Positions 13,001 to 27,000 of a stretch of 64,000 nucleotides of DNA are shown here, piece after piece. The notes beneath the pieces are model-generated. The model searched no databases and was not told the origin of the DNA. It saw only the letters and a list, made by a program, of their open reading frames with translations. This DNA is from Lagopus muta. Taxonomy: Eukaryota; Chordata; Aves; Galliformes; Phasianidae. Position 1 is the stretch's first letter; each line of letters opens with the position of its first letter. The position numbers and the translations under genes are program-made. The DNA lies in the NCBI RefSeq assembly GCF_023343835.1, contig NC_064435.1, positions 80,920,134-80,984,133 of the forward strand, written 5' to 3'.

Positions 13001-16000
13001 CAGACTCCTTCTAAACTATAGCCAGGATGTCGTGAGTCACTGGGCTCTATTAAGTAAAGTTGCTTGTTTTTCTCTAAGACCATGGCAAATGTCTAATGAT
13101 GTCAGCCTGCTGGAATGCCTTAGTAAGAGCTTCATTCTTCTGAACAGTGCTAATCATGGAAGAACTTCCTCCCATAAGCCAAAGCGAAAGGCTGAAGGAT
13201 ATAAAGAAGTGCTGCCAGCTCTGCCACACTGTTACAAAAATAGTTCTCTTTTTATACACAAAGTACCTCCTTGAACTCATCTTCTTCATGCCCTCAAAAA
13301 AAGAAAAATCAGAAGTCATAGAACTGTCCTATGTATATAGTTTTGTTCCTGATGAATGTCATAAGCCAGTTCTGTAACTCACACTCCAGCAAGGATAATA
13401 AAACAACAGTTTTTTTAAAACCTTTTCCCCACTAAGAATTGTTTAAAACTGTTCAGTGCAGTTTCAAGTTTGAAATCCATGTCTGCATTCAGCGTTGAAA
13501 AATTATTCAAACGTTGTCAGTATTGAGTTTTGTCTTGTTGCAGGTAAGATCCTAACATATTTCAATGTTATCTTATGTAGGTATCCGAGATGTTTCAAAA
13601 TGGAGTGAGAAGGTTAAGAAACCACTTGAAGAGCTGTATGGACATAAGTACTTTGCAGAAACCTGTGAGGCTTGGGTAGATGGAATAGCCCGCTTCGCTG
13701 AAAATTCAGGTGGTAAGGCTTCCACAGTGTTGATCTGAAGCAGTTATAGTAGCAGTAAGTTTTGGATAAGAATCCTAGTAGTCAGGAAAGGATGGCCTCT
13801 TCATATGGCATTAAAAGCTGGGTCTGGCTCACACTTATGAATAAAGCAGTTACTTCATAGACGTTTCACAGAACCAGCAAGGTACAGGAGGATAAATGAT
13901 TTATGGAAATCATTAGCTGATGAGTCTCTTTGCTTGTTCTGCCATAAAACTACATTAGTAAATAGTTTTTGTCATGCAGATTGAACATGAGGGATTCTGC
14001 TCGGCTTTTTTCTGCTCTACTTTCTCAGTGTCAAAGGTCTGCCTCTTGGTGACATTTGTAAGATCTCCAGAATGTCACGTGTTCATCTAAGTTTCTGAAA
14101 ATGGGAGCTGAAACACTGCTTAAAAGCTAGTAGTGTATAATGAGTACAAAAAGAAGGAAGTTCACATTTTGACAGTTCTAACTGAGCAAAACATTAAAAA
14201 AATACTATTGACACAGCTTGGCTATTTAAAATCCAAAGTAGTTCAACCAGGCAGTATAATCATCCCTGAATGTTTATCTCTGAAGATTTGTCCAATTACT
14301 CTACATAGACTTTTGCAACAAAGGGTATGTCGAAAACCCAGGCCAGTTAAACTTTGAAGCCTCCCTTTATTTCAATATAGATGACTTCAGGCAAGTGAAT
14401 TTTAGGGTTTTTGTTTGTTTGTTTTCCAAATTAAATACTATTAACTTACTGTCTTTAAGAGGCTCAACTAGTTTATACTCTTTACATATAAAAATACAAT
14501 CTTTATTGAAACGTAGGTTTGTGTGCCATGAAATTTAGTGGTAGATATGTTGAAATTTATCTCCTGTCCCCTGTATTTCCTGTCAAGCCTACATGGAGCC
14601 TGCTTAGCTGCAGAAAAATGTAGAGGTCTGTAATGCTCAGCTCCATTTTAGGGCTAGTTCTCTTTAATGTTTTCATAAATGACTTGGATGCAGGACAAGA
14701 AATTGTTTTAAGCATGTTGATGATACTAAACTGGGAGAAGTTGTTGACTCCATCAAGGATGGAGATAGCTTGTAGAGAGATCTTGACAGATCAGAAAGCA
14801 GGACAGTCACCGACCACATGAAGTTTAACAAGAGTGGGTGTTGGATTCTGCACCTGGGAAGGGGCAGTCCTGGCCATATGCACAAACTGGGAGATGAGAT
14901 GCTGGGGAGAAGCCCCACTGAAAGAGATTTGGGGGTCTTACAAACCTATGTAACAAAACGTAGCATTGAATGCAAAAACAACAAAAACTAAGGTTGAAGA
15001 GAAAAAAGCAGGGCTGGGGAAAATAGCTTCATTTGCTGTGTCTGTTTCTGTTAATGACCACTAACGGAGCAAATTTCACTGCTTGTGTGCTACTTAAAAG
15101 AAATAAATATTAGTCCTGTTAACACACTTCTGTGGAATAATTGCATGCTATCCACAAGGAGAAACAATGGCTAGAACCCAAGTGGAGTTCGAGTCCTTTG
15201 CAGAAACAGCTTTGGTCTTTCACTTTTATTTTTTTTATGAACTGCAACCTTCATTTATTTTCTCCCTAGGTAGTATCTGTCAACAGTTGCTGCCTCGTAT
15301 CAAATGTCCTACATTAATAATTCACGGTGAGAAAGACCCTTTGGTTCCACGCTTTCATGCAGAATATATTCATGAGCACATCAAAGGCTCGCGGTAAGTT
15401 ACACGATGGACTGTTTCTAACTGATTGTTAAAGAAAAGAAGAAATTAAAATACACAATGTTAAAAAAAAAAAAAAAAAGCATTTGGACAAATCAATCCTG
15501 CTGTAGATGAAACTATTCTCAACTTCCCTGTCAAGTTATGTAAACAGTGTATTTGAGCCTTTATGTAAAAAGAAAGAAGAAGCAGTAATTCAATAAGTAC
15601 CTTCCTAATGTTCTCCAAAAGAAACTAAGGAAAGTCCTCTTGATCTCTTCACTTCTCACCAGATATATATCTTTTTCTTGTTATAGTCATTGCATTCCTT
15701 ATCTTGTGAGATACCTAACTTCTGTTCCACTCAGTGAGCAATGAATTTAGATGCTATGAATAGAGCAAGAATACCAGCTAATAGGGGGAGGCAGAGAATA
15801 CTGATATCTGCTCTTCCTTATTGATGTGAGCAACAATCTCTAAGATTTTATTTTTCAGAAGTTCCTTGAATTTGTTGTTTCAGAAGAGTGACATGGAAAA
15901 AAAAAATAAATCATACAGCTATGTTGAAGTATTACTCCATAAACAAGAAAAGTCAAGACATTCATTCTGAAAACCCAAAAATGCTACCCATAAAAAGGAG

Positions 16001-17708
16001 GGATTCCACTATCTTTCTTTTCTTCATAGATTTGCATATAAATACAAGGTTTCCATTACTACTCAGCAACAGATCATGCTGATGAACACTTAAGAGAAGA
16101 ATTAGAACTGAAACATTTTTATGAATGCAAAGTGTAAGGATCTGTTTCACTGATGTCACCTCTGTGAGAAATTGAGTGATATGTTTACCTTAAAGTCAGC
16201 TCTGCCATTCATAAAAGACATTATGCAACAGGAAAGATAGGGAAACCTTCTTAATAACCACATACAGATTTTTATTTTAAATGCTTGACAGTCAGTTACT
16301 CCCACAGATGCCCTGCTTAGAATACCTATAGTCATGTTAGATTTCCCTGAAAAATGCTCTAAGGCATGCCATAACAAAAACTAGACAAAGATCAGATAGC
16401 TTCTTCAGCAGGACCACAAGGGTAGAAAGTGTTAGAAGTTGCCAAACAGTAAAATGTAAAGCTGTTCTTTACATGTCGTTGTGCTCAAGTGCTCTCCCAT
16501 AAATGCATTTACCCAATAAGGAATCAAACCAAAGATTAAATATCAGATATACAGAGAAAAGACAGGCACATGACCTCCTTTTTCTCTTGTTGCACTAAAG
16601 ATAGTTCATGAAAGGTGAAAAGTTCTAAGGTTAGCATATTTTCAGTAATAATTTGAATATCACCTTTTCTTGCCTTGATTTCTCTCTAAATAGTAAATTA
16701 GAAAAGGTGTTGTTTGTAGTGCAGATACATTGATTCTGTCATAAGCATGCCATCATTCTGTATTTGTATGGCTAGAACATTAGGTATATCACTGTGGATG
16801 GTATTCATGAGTGCTGTTCTGTTTGCACATCTGTATATTGCTTTGTCTTTGAAGAAACAGTCTTAGTGAAATTCAGACAGAAATACCAGAACTACCTATG
16901 TTCACACTGGTGCTCTTTTCTTCCTGAAACTAAGCATCACTTGATCACCACTAAAAGAATTATTGCCTTTGCTGTAGCAGGATTTATATGGCACGAAGAC
17001 AGCACAGCAAAGTATCAGACAATGTGGTCTTTAGCTGTTGAAGCTGATAAAAGCTGTTAAACAAGGAGTTTCACAACATGATATATGTGCTAGAAGTACA
17101 TACATGAAGCTTTTCCCAGAGAGAAAACAACAGCAATTAGTTGAGTCTTGTCTCACCTATCAGTTAACAGCCTAAAGATTTAGACTATTCAGAGACTCTC
17201 CTAAACCTTTTTGTAGCTTAAGTCACAGTTCAACTACAGACGTACAGACTTCACTTTTTACTCTAAAAAGCAACAGAAGCAAAGCAGCTGAGGTGTTTCA
17301 CATACCTTTAGATGTATCCTACTCACCTACATTTCAGCGCCATCTTTGCACACCACTGAAGAGGTTCTTAAACTAGGTGCGAGACACAAATTTGTTTAAA
17401 GCATAGTTTATCCTTCCCAAAATGGAGGAAATATTTTGTTGTTTCAACTTACCCTGTAGTTGACATTCTGATCCACATACACAAACAGTGCATCAGTGTT
17501 ACATCGATATCTTTACTTGGGAAACCAAGAGCAAAGGAAAAGGACAAACTGTTTACCTGTGCTCCCACAGTATAGTGCATATTCAGAATATTGTTTTTTC
17601 CCCCCCCTCCTTCTTTTTAGGTTGCATCTCATGCCAGAAGGAAAGCATAATCTACATCTCCGTTTTGCAGAAGAGTTCAACAGAGAAGTAGAAGAATTCT
17701 TACGGTGA
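3958..17708 (+). CDS. BPHL: BPHL: biphenyl hydrolase-like serine hydrolase (valacyclovirase), 7 exons
   Basis: Joining the exons 3958-4046, 5272-5375, 6124-6290, 11178-11331, 13581-13712, 15270-15393 and 17621-17708 gives 858 bp, 285 residues plus stop. Human BPHL is 291. All introns are GT-AG. The product is an alpha/beta-hydrolase of mitochondria that cleaves amino-acid esters, including the prodrug valacyclovir. The basic N-terminus ([20 protein letters not shown]) fits a mitochondrial presequence. Visible motifs are the oxyanion-region [10 protein letters not shown] near residue 60, the DPRGYG loop, the nucleophile elbow GWSDGG with Ser133, the acid Asp238 in HGEKDP, and the base His266 in PEGKHNL. 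Each triad residue is offset by six from its human counterpart as I recall it. The frame is intact throughout. The 3' end converges on the neighbouring beta-tubulin gene, about 0.5 kb between stop codons. Confidence 0.96.
4397..4434. repeat. (TA)n microsatellite
   Basis: An AT dinucleotide run in BPHL intron 1, interrupted once near each end. Confidence 0.85.
4943..5110 (-). repeat. CR1-like 3' fragment in BPHL intron 1
   Basis: The reverse complement resembles a diverged CR1 tail (GGACCTCAGGAGATCGAGTC and following on the + strand). It ends about 160 bp before exon 2. Confidence 0.7.
5272..5375 (+). CDS. BPHL: BPHL exon 2
   Basis: Acceptor CCCTAG, donor GTCTGG. Encodes the first beta strands up to LLLPGMLG ([17 protein letters not shown] and onwards). 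The phase joins exons 1 and 3 without a break. Confidence 0.93.
6124..6290 (+). CDS. BPHL: BPHL exon 3
   Basis: Acceptor TTTTCCAG, donor GTAAAT. Encodes [11 protein letters not shown] through WDPRGYGQS to [14 protein letters not shown]. Ends in phase 0. Confidence 0.95.
6372..6946 (+). mobile_element. solo LTR of an avian endogenous retrovirus
   Basis: Begins TGTTGTGGTTTAAGCCCAGC and ends near CTATCCCAGTGAAAACC followed by ATGACA. These are the familiar ends of an abundant avian LTR family that starts TGTGGTTTAACCC and ends in a CTATCCCAGCC-like block. It is about 575 bp, in BPHL intron 3, in the sense orientation of the gene. No internal retroviral sequence lies beside it, so it is a solo LTR. 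No clean target-site duplication was found, in keeping with an old copy. Confidence 0.7.
6947..9912. other. BPHL intron 3, remainder, nothing recognised
   Basis: AT-rich intronic DNA. No exon, RNA gene or named repeat recognised before the CR1 at about 9913. Confidence 0.45.
9913..10370 (-). repeat. CR1 LINE 3' fragment in BPHL intron 3
   Basis: Well-preserved CR1 in antisense orientation. The + strand begins with ATAGAATAGCTTGGGTTGGA and continues through the 'ccaggctgcccagggccccatccaac' type block. 5'-truncated at about 10370. Confidence 0.92.
11178..11331 (+). CDS. BPHL: BPHL exon 4 (nucleophile exon)
   Basis: Encodes [16 protein letters not shown] with the catalytic Ser133. The donor is GTATGT. 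The acceptor CAACAAAG has a poor polypyrimidine tract, so this exon may be recognised weakly. At 154 bp, skipping it would shift the frame. Confidence 0.93.
13581..13712 (+). CDS. BPHL: BPHL exon 5
   Basis: Acceptor TTATGTAG, donor GTAAGG. Encodes [20 protein letters not shown] and the following helical cap segment. 132 bp, phase 1 at both ends. Confidence 0.95.
14636..14945 (+). repeat. CR1 LINE internal (ORF2) fragment in BPHL intron 5
   Basis: Reads as CR1 downstream of the reverse-transcriptase core in sense orientation (TTCATAAATGACTTGGATGC and following, then a GAGATTTGGGGGTCTT block). It carries stops and indels and lacks the 3' terminus, so it is a decayed fragment. Confidence 0.85.
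15270..15393 (+). CDS. BPHL: BPHL exon 6 (catalytic Asp)
   Basis: Acceptor TCCCTAG, donor GTAAGT. Encodes [20 protein letters not shown] with Asp238 of the triad, and ends in IKGSR. Confidence 0.95.
15461..15478. repeat. poly(A) run
   Basis: A homopolymer A tract in BPHL intron 6. Confidence 0.8.
15479..17580. other. BPHL intron 6, remainder, nothing recognised
   Basis: About 2.1 kb of AT-rich intron with no exon or repeat that I could name. Confidence 0.45.
17621..17708 (+). CDS. BPHL: BPHL exon 7 (catalytic His, stop)
   Basis: A strong pyrimidine-rich acceptor (TTCTTTTTAG). Encodes [19 protein letters not shown] with His266 and stops at TGA 17706-17708. No canonical AATAAA was seen in the next 400 bp. 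Confidence 0.95.
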
Positions 17709-17995
17709 CCTAAACTGTAAAGTTAGAGGCATTTGTCCTTGCACTGTTTAGGAAATTTAGTGATTGCGCTTTTCATTCACATTAGGGATGAATCCCGTAA
17801 AGAAAAGAAAAAGATATTTCCATGACAGGGATCCATATTAACAATATGTAAGTCTCTGTGGATCAGAATATGCCACTGTACTTGAAGACATCTAACATGC
17901 CTTGAAACTTAATCAGCCAGTGGGGCAAGAAATAGCTGTTCTTTGTCTGATGGGGGAGATAAGAAAGACAGAAAACATAATCTAGAATGCATGCC

Positions 17996-18001
17996 TTTAT
18001 G
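17996..18001 (-). terminator. possible variant poly(A) signal (CATAAA) of the TUBB2A-position gene
   Basis: The minus strand reads CATAAAGGC about 205 nt after the stop codon. The same CATAAAGGC occurs about 210 nt after the stop of the second tubulin gene (29827-29832), which supports a shared signal. No canonical AATAAA was seen nearer. Confidence 0.4.
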
Positions 18002-18203
18002 TGCTCTTAACATTATAAAGGACAAAAAAACCATTGTAATAACTTGGGATTCAGAACTGTTACACTGATAAAATCTGTCAAAGTTACAAGTGCAAAGAGG
18101 ATAATCGGGTACACAGCATCTAAAGAACATGCTTTACCACTACTATCAAAAGTCATTCCATACACATGCCAGCTTTAGAGAGGTTCTTCTGATAAGAGGG
18201 AAC

Positions 18204-20579
<2,376 letters not shown>

Positions 20580-20599
20580 GATGCCGCTACCGCGCCGCA

Positions 20600-20860
20600 C
20601 GCGCTCCGTCACCTCCCGCACTCCGCGCTGCAGCGGCCGCGCCCCGCTCCGCGCCTTAAATTGGGCGCTGCGCGCCGCCTCTCGGTGACGTCACGCGGCG
20701 GCGGCGAGCAGCCAATGGGCGCGCGGGAGCGGGGCGGCATTGTCTCCCGCCGCGGGTCCGACAGCTCAGGGCGGACGGCTGAGCCGCCCCTCGGCGCCTG
20801 GAAGCGTCCGCGGGACGGGGCAAGGCGGGGGACAGCTGGAACTCAGGAGTTGCAAAGGAT
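20600..20860 (-). promoter_or_regulatory. TUBB2A: TUBB2A-position promoter with CRE, CCAAT and TATA-like box
   Basis: On the minus strand there is a TTTAAGG TATA-like box (20656-20662), a perfect CRE palindrome TGACGTCA (20686-20693), and a CCAAT element (20712-20716, in inverse orientation to the gene) inside a CpG island. About 115 bp of this promoter is highly similar to that of the second tubulin gene, although intron 1 is not. The start site is inferred at about 20,630 from the TATA-like spacing. Confidence 0.65.
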
Positions 20861-21199
20861 TTACGCCGAGCTGCTTCTGCACCTGCTGGGTTCGTGCCTT
20901 TGCTTGTCCTCTGCAACAGCAGAGCGTGCGCTGCTGCTTTTTAGCAGCGCCTTCCAGCCTGTATTTCTAGCTCAGGCCTGCTGAGCTACGTTTTGACACC
21001 TGAAGCACAAGAATCATCGTTCTGTGGTTCTGACTCTTAAAACAAGCAGAAATTGGAGGACAGCCATCATAAAACCAACTCTACCAAAAATCTCATAAAT
21101 ACTTGAAGGGAAGCCACAAAGAGCCTGGCTCTTGTCAGCAGCACCCAATGACAGGAGGAGAGGCAATGCGCACAACCTGGAATATCAGAAACTAAATGT

Positions 21200-21385
21200 A
21201 AACACAGGAAAAACTTTTGATGTCAGACACTGGTACTTGCTGGATGGTATCCTTGGAGATATCCAGAACTTTGGGTACTAATCCGTCCTGGTCAGTCTAC
21301 TGTAGCTGACCCTGCACTGGACTGGATGATCTCAAGGCATACCTCCCCACTTCAACTATTCATTGATGCTGTGAAAGGGAGAGGA
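21200..21385 (+). repeat. degraded CR1-like 3' end
   Basis: It keeps the CR1 order (a 'ttggagatatccagaac' block, then GGACTGGATGATCTCAAGGC) but is heavily diverged. An old copy. Confidence 0.55.
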
Positions 21386-22642
21386 GTGGACCAACGAGTG
21401 AGACAAGTAATATCAGATTGATGGTTTATTGGTCCTAGCACCACACTGTGCTATAATGTTAAAATTATAGCAAAACGAGCAGAATTTTGCAGATGTGAGC
21501 TAATGGGTGATCTATTCACCAACACTTTCTTTGTTTTGCATTTGGCTGCTGTGACCTTTGGAAAATAAGGTGGAGATTTTTCAAATGCAGTCCTCAGTTT
21601 TCTTCGGTGTATTGATAAGCAAACAAACTATGTCTCTTTTCCTTCCATAGGGCAGAAACCTCAGCTACAGTGAAATATCATGAACTGGCTCAAGCTCGGT
21701 AGCACATGGAATTACATGCTATTGCTTTTGCAACCACAAAATACCCAAGATTATACCAGCACTGAGATCTTTTTTTAAATGGGCTTCTATGTTCATTGTA
21801 TCCCGCCATTGTATTTTCCACTGACATATTTTTGCAGTACTTAATCACAGGCAATCTTTGTTACTGCTAGTGCAACTTGTGCATGTACATTTCTACATGC
21901 TGTGGGTGTAGCCTGCATTTTTTAGGCAGCCTCAGGCTGTTGCATCTTCACTATTTGCAGAGCTACAAAACAGCTGTCCCTCTTGGCATCTCTATGGGAT
22001 ATACACAAGCATTTAAGAGCTTTTTGGCTGCCAAGTTATTCTTGGAAATCTACAAAGCAGCAGCTTTAAGCGTTCTTGCTCCCCATCTGAAGGTACCTGG
22101 ACAATCCCTGACATGCCTTCCTCCCACATACATACAGCGGCTTCCTTAGAGCTTTATTATTATACTCTTAAGGATTTTGAACTTTTAATTCACAGAAGCT
22201 ATAACACCCATTTCTTTGTTAAAACCTCACTGGTTTTTAGGAGTGTAACTCCACATTAAAAAAAAAAAAGTATCCACCTACAGTGAGGCTCACGTTTATG
22301 TTTCTAAAACGTTCCCTTATCTACAGTAATACTGAGCACTCACGAACACCCAGCAAAGAAAATTAAACATTAATTGCTTAAATGTCAATGCAGAATCCTA
22401 CAAATAAACACTATAAAAAACCCTTAGCCATTAGTGGCATTTAAATGAATAGAATGGTTCACCATAGCATTTTTAACAGGTTTTTGTTTCACAAATTTGA
22501 GGTATTTAATATCGCAAACAAAAATCCAAATGCCCCCATTCATAGATTTGCAGCGCCTGTGCGTAGGAACACCCATGTGCCTCTGCAGCCCAACCACTGC
22601 TTGCAGCTCAGCAGCCAGCTGAACAAAACTCTACCTTCCCCT

Positions 22643-22656
22643 GTTTCCAAGGCAAC
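22643..22656. promoter_or_regulatory. X-box (RFX-type) candidate
   Basis: GTTTCCAAGGCAAC is an imperfect palindrome that fits the RFX X-box (GTTNCC, a 0-3 nt spacer, GGNAAC). It stands alone in the inter-tubulin DNA about 2 kb upstream of the TUBB2A-position gene. Confidence 0.4.
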
Positions 22657-24010
22657 CGCAGAGCCTTGGAAATGAGCTGCGCAAGGGAGGCGACGGAAAC
22701 CTTAGTGCATTGTAACGTATCTGTAATTTCCTATTGTAGGATGGAGAATTGCAAACACACAAATATGAGAGCTGCTGAAGCATACACAATAATAGATTGA
22801 GCGTCTGCCTATGGCTTTATTCTCATTTACAAGGGGTGATAGCACGTTGCTTAGACAAAACGATTTTGTTCAGTCTTCCCATTGAAATCAACGAACGTTG
22901 CTCTGTCCATTAGCTTTTAGTCTGAATTCTATCACACAATAACAGTATTAGCACCTGATGAAAACTCTGAGATCACCTATCCAACGCTTAATCACTAGCG
23001 ATGCGTTAAGAATATTTCCCCAGAAAGAGGATGGAATATTTGTGGAGCAATTTTAATTCTAGTAGTAAAATGATAACAAAAATCTATTTTTGTCTCAGAA
23101 TTACAACCCACTGCAGGCACTAAAAGCAGTTACACAGTGCTGAGCACAGTTTTATGAATGAGCAAAAGCAATCTCATTGTAGAGTTCTGTACTTGTGCTT
23201 TTTTCTTAGACTGAAATTTTTGTGTTCGGCCAAGAACAAAAGAAGAGAGAGGATGAGCACGCAAGACAACATCACAGAACAATATAGGGCACTGTCAGTT
23301 CTGAAATAACAGTTCTCTTCTTTAAATAAGCACGGTTTTCCTCATGAACCTAATGTTTCTTCCATACCGTGGCTTCTCTTGGGAACTTGCCTGTAACCTC
23401 TGAGTCAGGAATTTGTTTACATAGTCCTAAAGGACACAACAGTCTCTGCTCATCTGGCTTCCAAAAGTTAACAAATACAAACATTATGATATCACTAAAT
23501 GACTGCAGAAAGGGGAAAATGTGTTTATCATCACCAGGCACAGATCTACTGAGAAGGAAAGAGGCAAAACAATGCAGCCTCTCATTATTTCCGCTTGGCA
23601 CACCAGATGTGATGGGGTAGCTGCCAGATGGCTCCTGCCCCCAGCCAGCCTGCATCCACCTTTTAAGATCACTCAGAAGATGAAATCTGTTTGCTATCTC
23701 TATCAACTAAGGCCTTCAAGTCAATATACAACCGATTCCAGCACCGATACAAATGAAGTGCTGCTATCATGTTTTCCAGGGCAGCCTATTTCCCACTTGT
23801 CAGTGGGAACAAGGAACAGACAGAGGCTTTGATCAGCTAGTCACAGTTTCTTTTGTTCCTCAGCCTCCTTGCTCTATCTTGCAACCCAATCATTACTTGT
23901 AATTCAGACCGACACTTAGCTAACTCTAAGCTTTATCCTGAGAAATTTCTAAGAGATGCCATAGTTTGTGGTAGGATTTAATATATATTGCTTAAAATCA
24001 CCCCGGTTCT

Positions 24011-24085
24011 CTGCAGGAGAGAGCAGGGTGCTGTTGCTCCAGGTGGTTCCAGCCAACTAAGCACTTGCTCTGCTCTCCCCTGCAG
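24011..24085. repeat. imperfect inverted repeat, 16-bp arms
   Basis: Arm 24011-24026 (CTGCAGGAGAGAGCAG) matches the reverse complement of 24070-24085 (CTGCTCTCCCCTGCAG) at 15 of 16 positions across a 43-nt loop. Confidence 0.7.
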
Positions 24086-27000
24086 ATGCTGTTTTTTGCC
24101 TTCTCTGTACCAGTTCTCACTTTGACACATTCCTTAATCCAAGGAAAAGCTTCTTCCCACGTCATTTACCATATCTGGGTGGTTTAGGAAACCAATTCAT
24201 AGAGGGGCCAGACATGCTCCAGAGGGAATTAAAACCTCTAAAAGAAGGCAGTGGGGTAGGACTATGCTTTTCAGCAGCTGAAGGATAATGAATGAGCCCC
24301 ATCCATGGAGCTACCCACTTCTGTGAGCAGCAGCTCTCTAAAAGTCCTGGAAACCTTTAATCCAAACTCACTCTATGGCTTTCTCCCTGTCCTCTAATGC
24401 AGAGCTGAAGTTTACAAACACTAGTCATTCTACTAATTTATTAACAATAAAATCAGGATCATGCTGGCTGCACAGTAGCAGACTAAGTCATCCTTGAATT
24501 TTATTTAATGCATGTAAAGCTTTTTTTTTTTGTGAGGCCTTTTGAATTCTGCATGAAAACCCTGTTTAATTATTCACTGCGGAGGCAGGCAGTGTATTTG
24601 TCACATCCATAGAAATATGCTGAAACATTTTTCACTGCAAAACAACAGAAAGCTGTTTACTGAACAAACTATACAGCCTCTGCCAGGGTAGCCATTCCAT
24701 CTCCTTGAGCAAGTGCTTTCACCTTCTTCTTAAGCTGAGTTACTAACATTTCTGTATGCAATGATAAATACACTCTTGACAAGAAAAAAAATGCCTTGAA
24801 ATTATCAGATGAGAAGCCAAGTGATTAAAATAAAGATTATAAAAGATGATATATCATTAACTGGGACCCATATCTCAGAAGAATCAAACATGAATAAACA
24901 GGAATTTAACAAAGCCAACTTGATGTTTTCTCAAGAGAAAAACTCCACCCGTTAAAGAAAAGTGGCTTTGAGTGGGAAGGATGGGAGGATCTAATCTTAA
25001 ATTACTTTCTTACCATAAGTAGATAATTGGCTTATAATACTCTAAAAATAAGTGATTTTTCTTTCTGGCAGTTGTAAATAAAATACTTGAAACCGGAGAT
25101 TGAAGCTACAAGCAGAGAAACAGATTGGTTGTTGTTAAACTGCTCAGGGAGAAAGATGAGTTTATCACCTGCACTATTTCCTTGGCTGGTAAGAAGTGAG
25201 GGATTGGACTCCTCTCAAAACCTGGCCTTCAGCATGCATTAAAACAAATGCTCAAAGGGCTGCAGATGAGTAAGTGTCCAGTAAAGTCTAAGAAATGTCT
25301 TTTTCCAAAACACTCCACAGCCTCAGGCATTTCACTGTATGACCAAATGCTTCCATTTTGATTTCTCATGTAGGCAAGCTAAGGATAACAGCCATCTAAA
25401 ATGGAAGCATTGACATGCAGTAGCATGCACTTTCCCATTTTAACAAATAAAGAACAGAACATGTTTCTGGTGGAATATCAGAAGGCAGATGCTTAGTATG
25501 ACAATTTGAGATGGGTAGGAGAAAAATTTGACTTTTTGATCCAGTCACATGCAAAATCGCTACAAATACTACAAAGGTTTATTTTTTGCACAGTGAAAGC
25601 TGGGAAAAAGCCTCACGTAAGTTGCCTTGAGCCCCTAACACAGTCATGAGATTTGTTTAATGAAGATGACAAATGTGGAAAAAATGCACAGAAATATTGA
25701 GGAATGAGAAAACAGTGCCTCCCGTGTGCCAAGCACTATTTGTAGCTCCTAACCAGGCTGCAGTGTCTGATCAGTCACTGAAAGTACAGGGTAGTTACAC
25801 TTCCATGTGGAATGGAAAAGTAACATCCTTTGGCAGAAAGGGAGTGACTACTCTTTGTACTTGGTACACATGATCTCTTCAGGGAGGATTTCCATTTCCT
25901 CATCCCTTTAGCAAATAAGGTTTCCAGGCCCTATTACATAGAAAAATAATCCAGTAACTGAGACACCACCTCCCTGTGAAGCAGAACCAAAAGAACCTTA
26001 AACAAATATAGTAAGGTAATTTTGTAAAAAGATCTCAATGCAATAACTATGAAACTAATCATACTTTAAGCTAGCATCAGGGTTCATCCTGATACAAACT
26101 TGTTATTCGGCTTACAGAGCAGCAAAAGAAGCAGGATGGAGGAGAACTCTTCCCTTCTGCATAGAATAGTATACTAAATGTTCTGGCCTTGTTTTTTGAG
26201 TTAAGAAAACCTGTTTCTCTAGGCACCACCACTACATTTTGCAGCAGTGCACTGCAACATCCATGTCACATAAGGGACAGCCTGCTTGTGGTTTGTCCAG
26301 GTATGGGGCACTTGCACAGATGCCTTGAATGATCTACTGGCACCATACTACTGCAGCATGGAGCATGTGAGACTACCATCCAGAAGCAAACTATTTCTTC
26401 AAAATCAGGGATTTTTGCCTCCACTTGTGTGGAGAATTAGCTGGAGAGAAAATTCTAGATGCCCCTCTTTCTTCAAGTTGTAAATCAAGAATCTTTATCT
26501 CATACTTTGTGGAAAGAAGCTTTTGTCAACAGGACAGGTCCCATGGATTTCATTCTTAGATTATCCTGGGACTACCCTGTATTAAATGCAATCCTATTCT
26601 GGTGTAGAAGGCCATCTCGTATGTTGAGTGAAGGAAAATTATTACTCCAAACTGACAGATTGAAAAACATCTGTTGAAAAGCAGATGTTGGGTGACATTC
26701 TCAGCACATACTTGAATGTTTCAAGCTTTTGGATACTAGATATGTGATATCTGTGACAGAAGGTATCACACTTGTTTCTTTCAGACCTAGCCCATATACT
26801 GGACTATCCTTCCAGAACATTGTTTGCACAATATCTTTACACTGAGGTCCTAGAACAGGGAAAGAAAGAGTTGCCATCTCAGATTACTAAACCCTAGAAC
26901 TCATCCCATTTTTAAACTTTACAGCCTTATTTAGCTTTATCATCCACACCTCCACCTGCAGACAGTTGTTCTCTTGTAGCTTGCATTAGCCAAGATGTTC

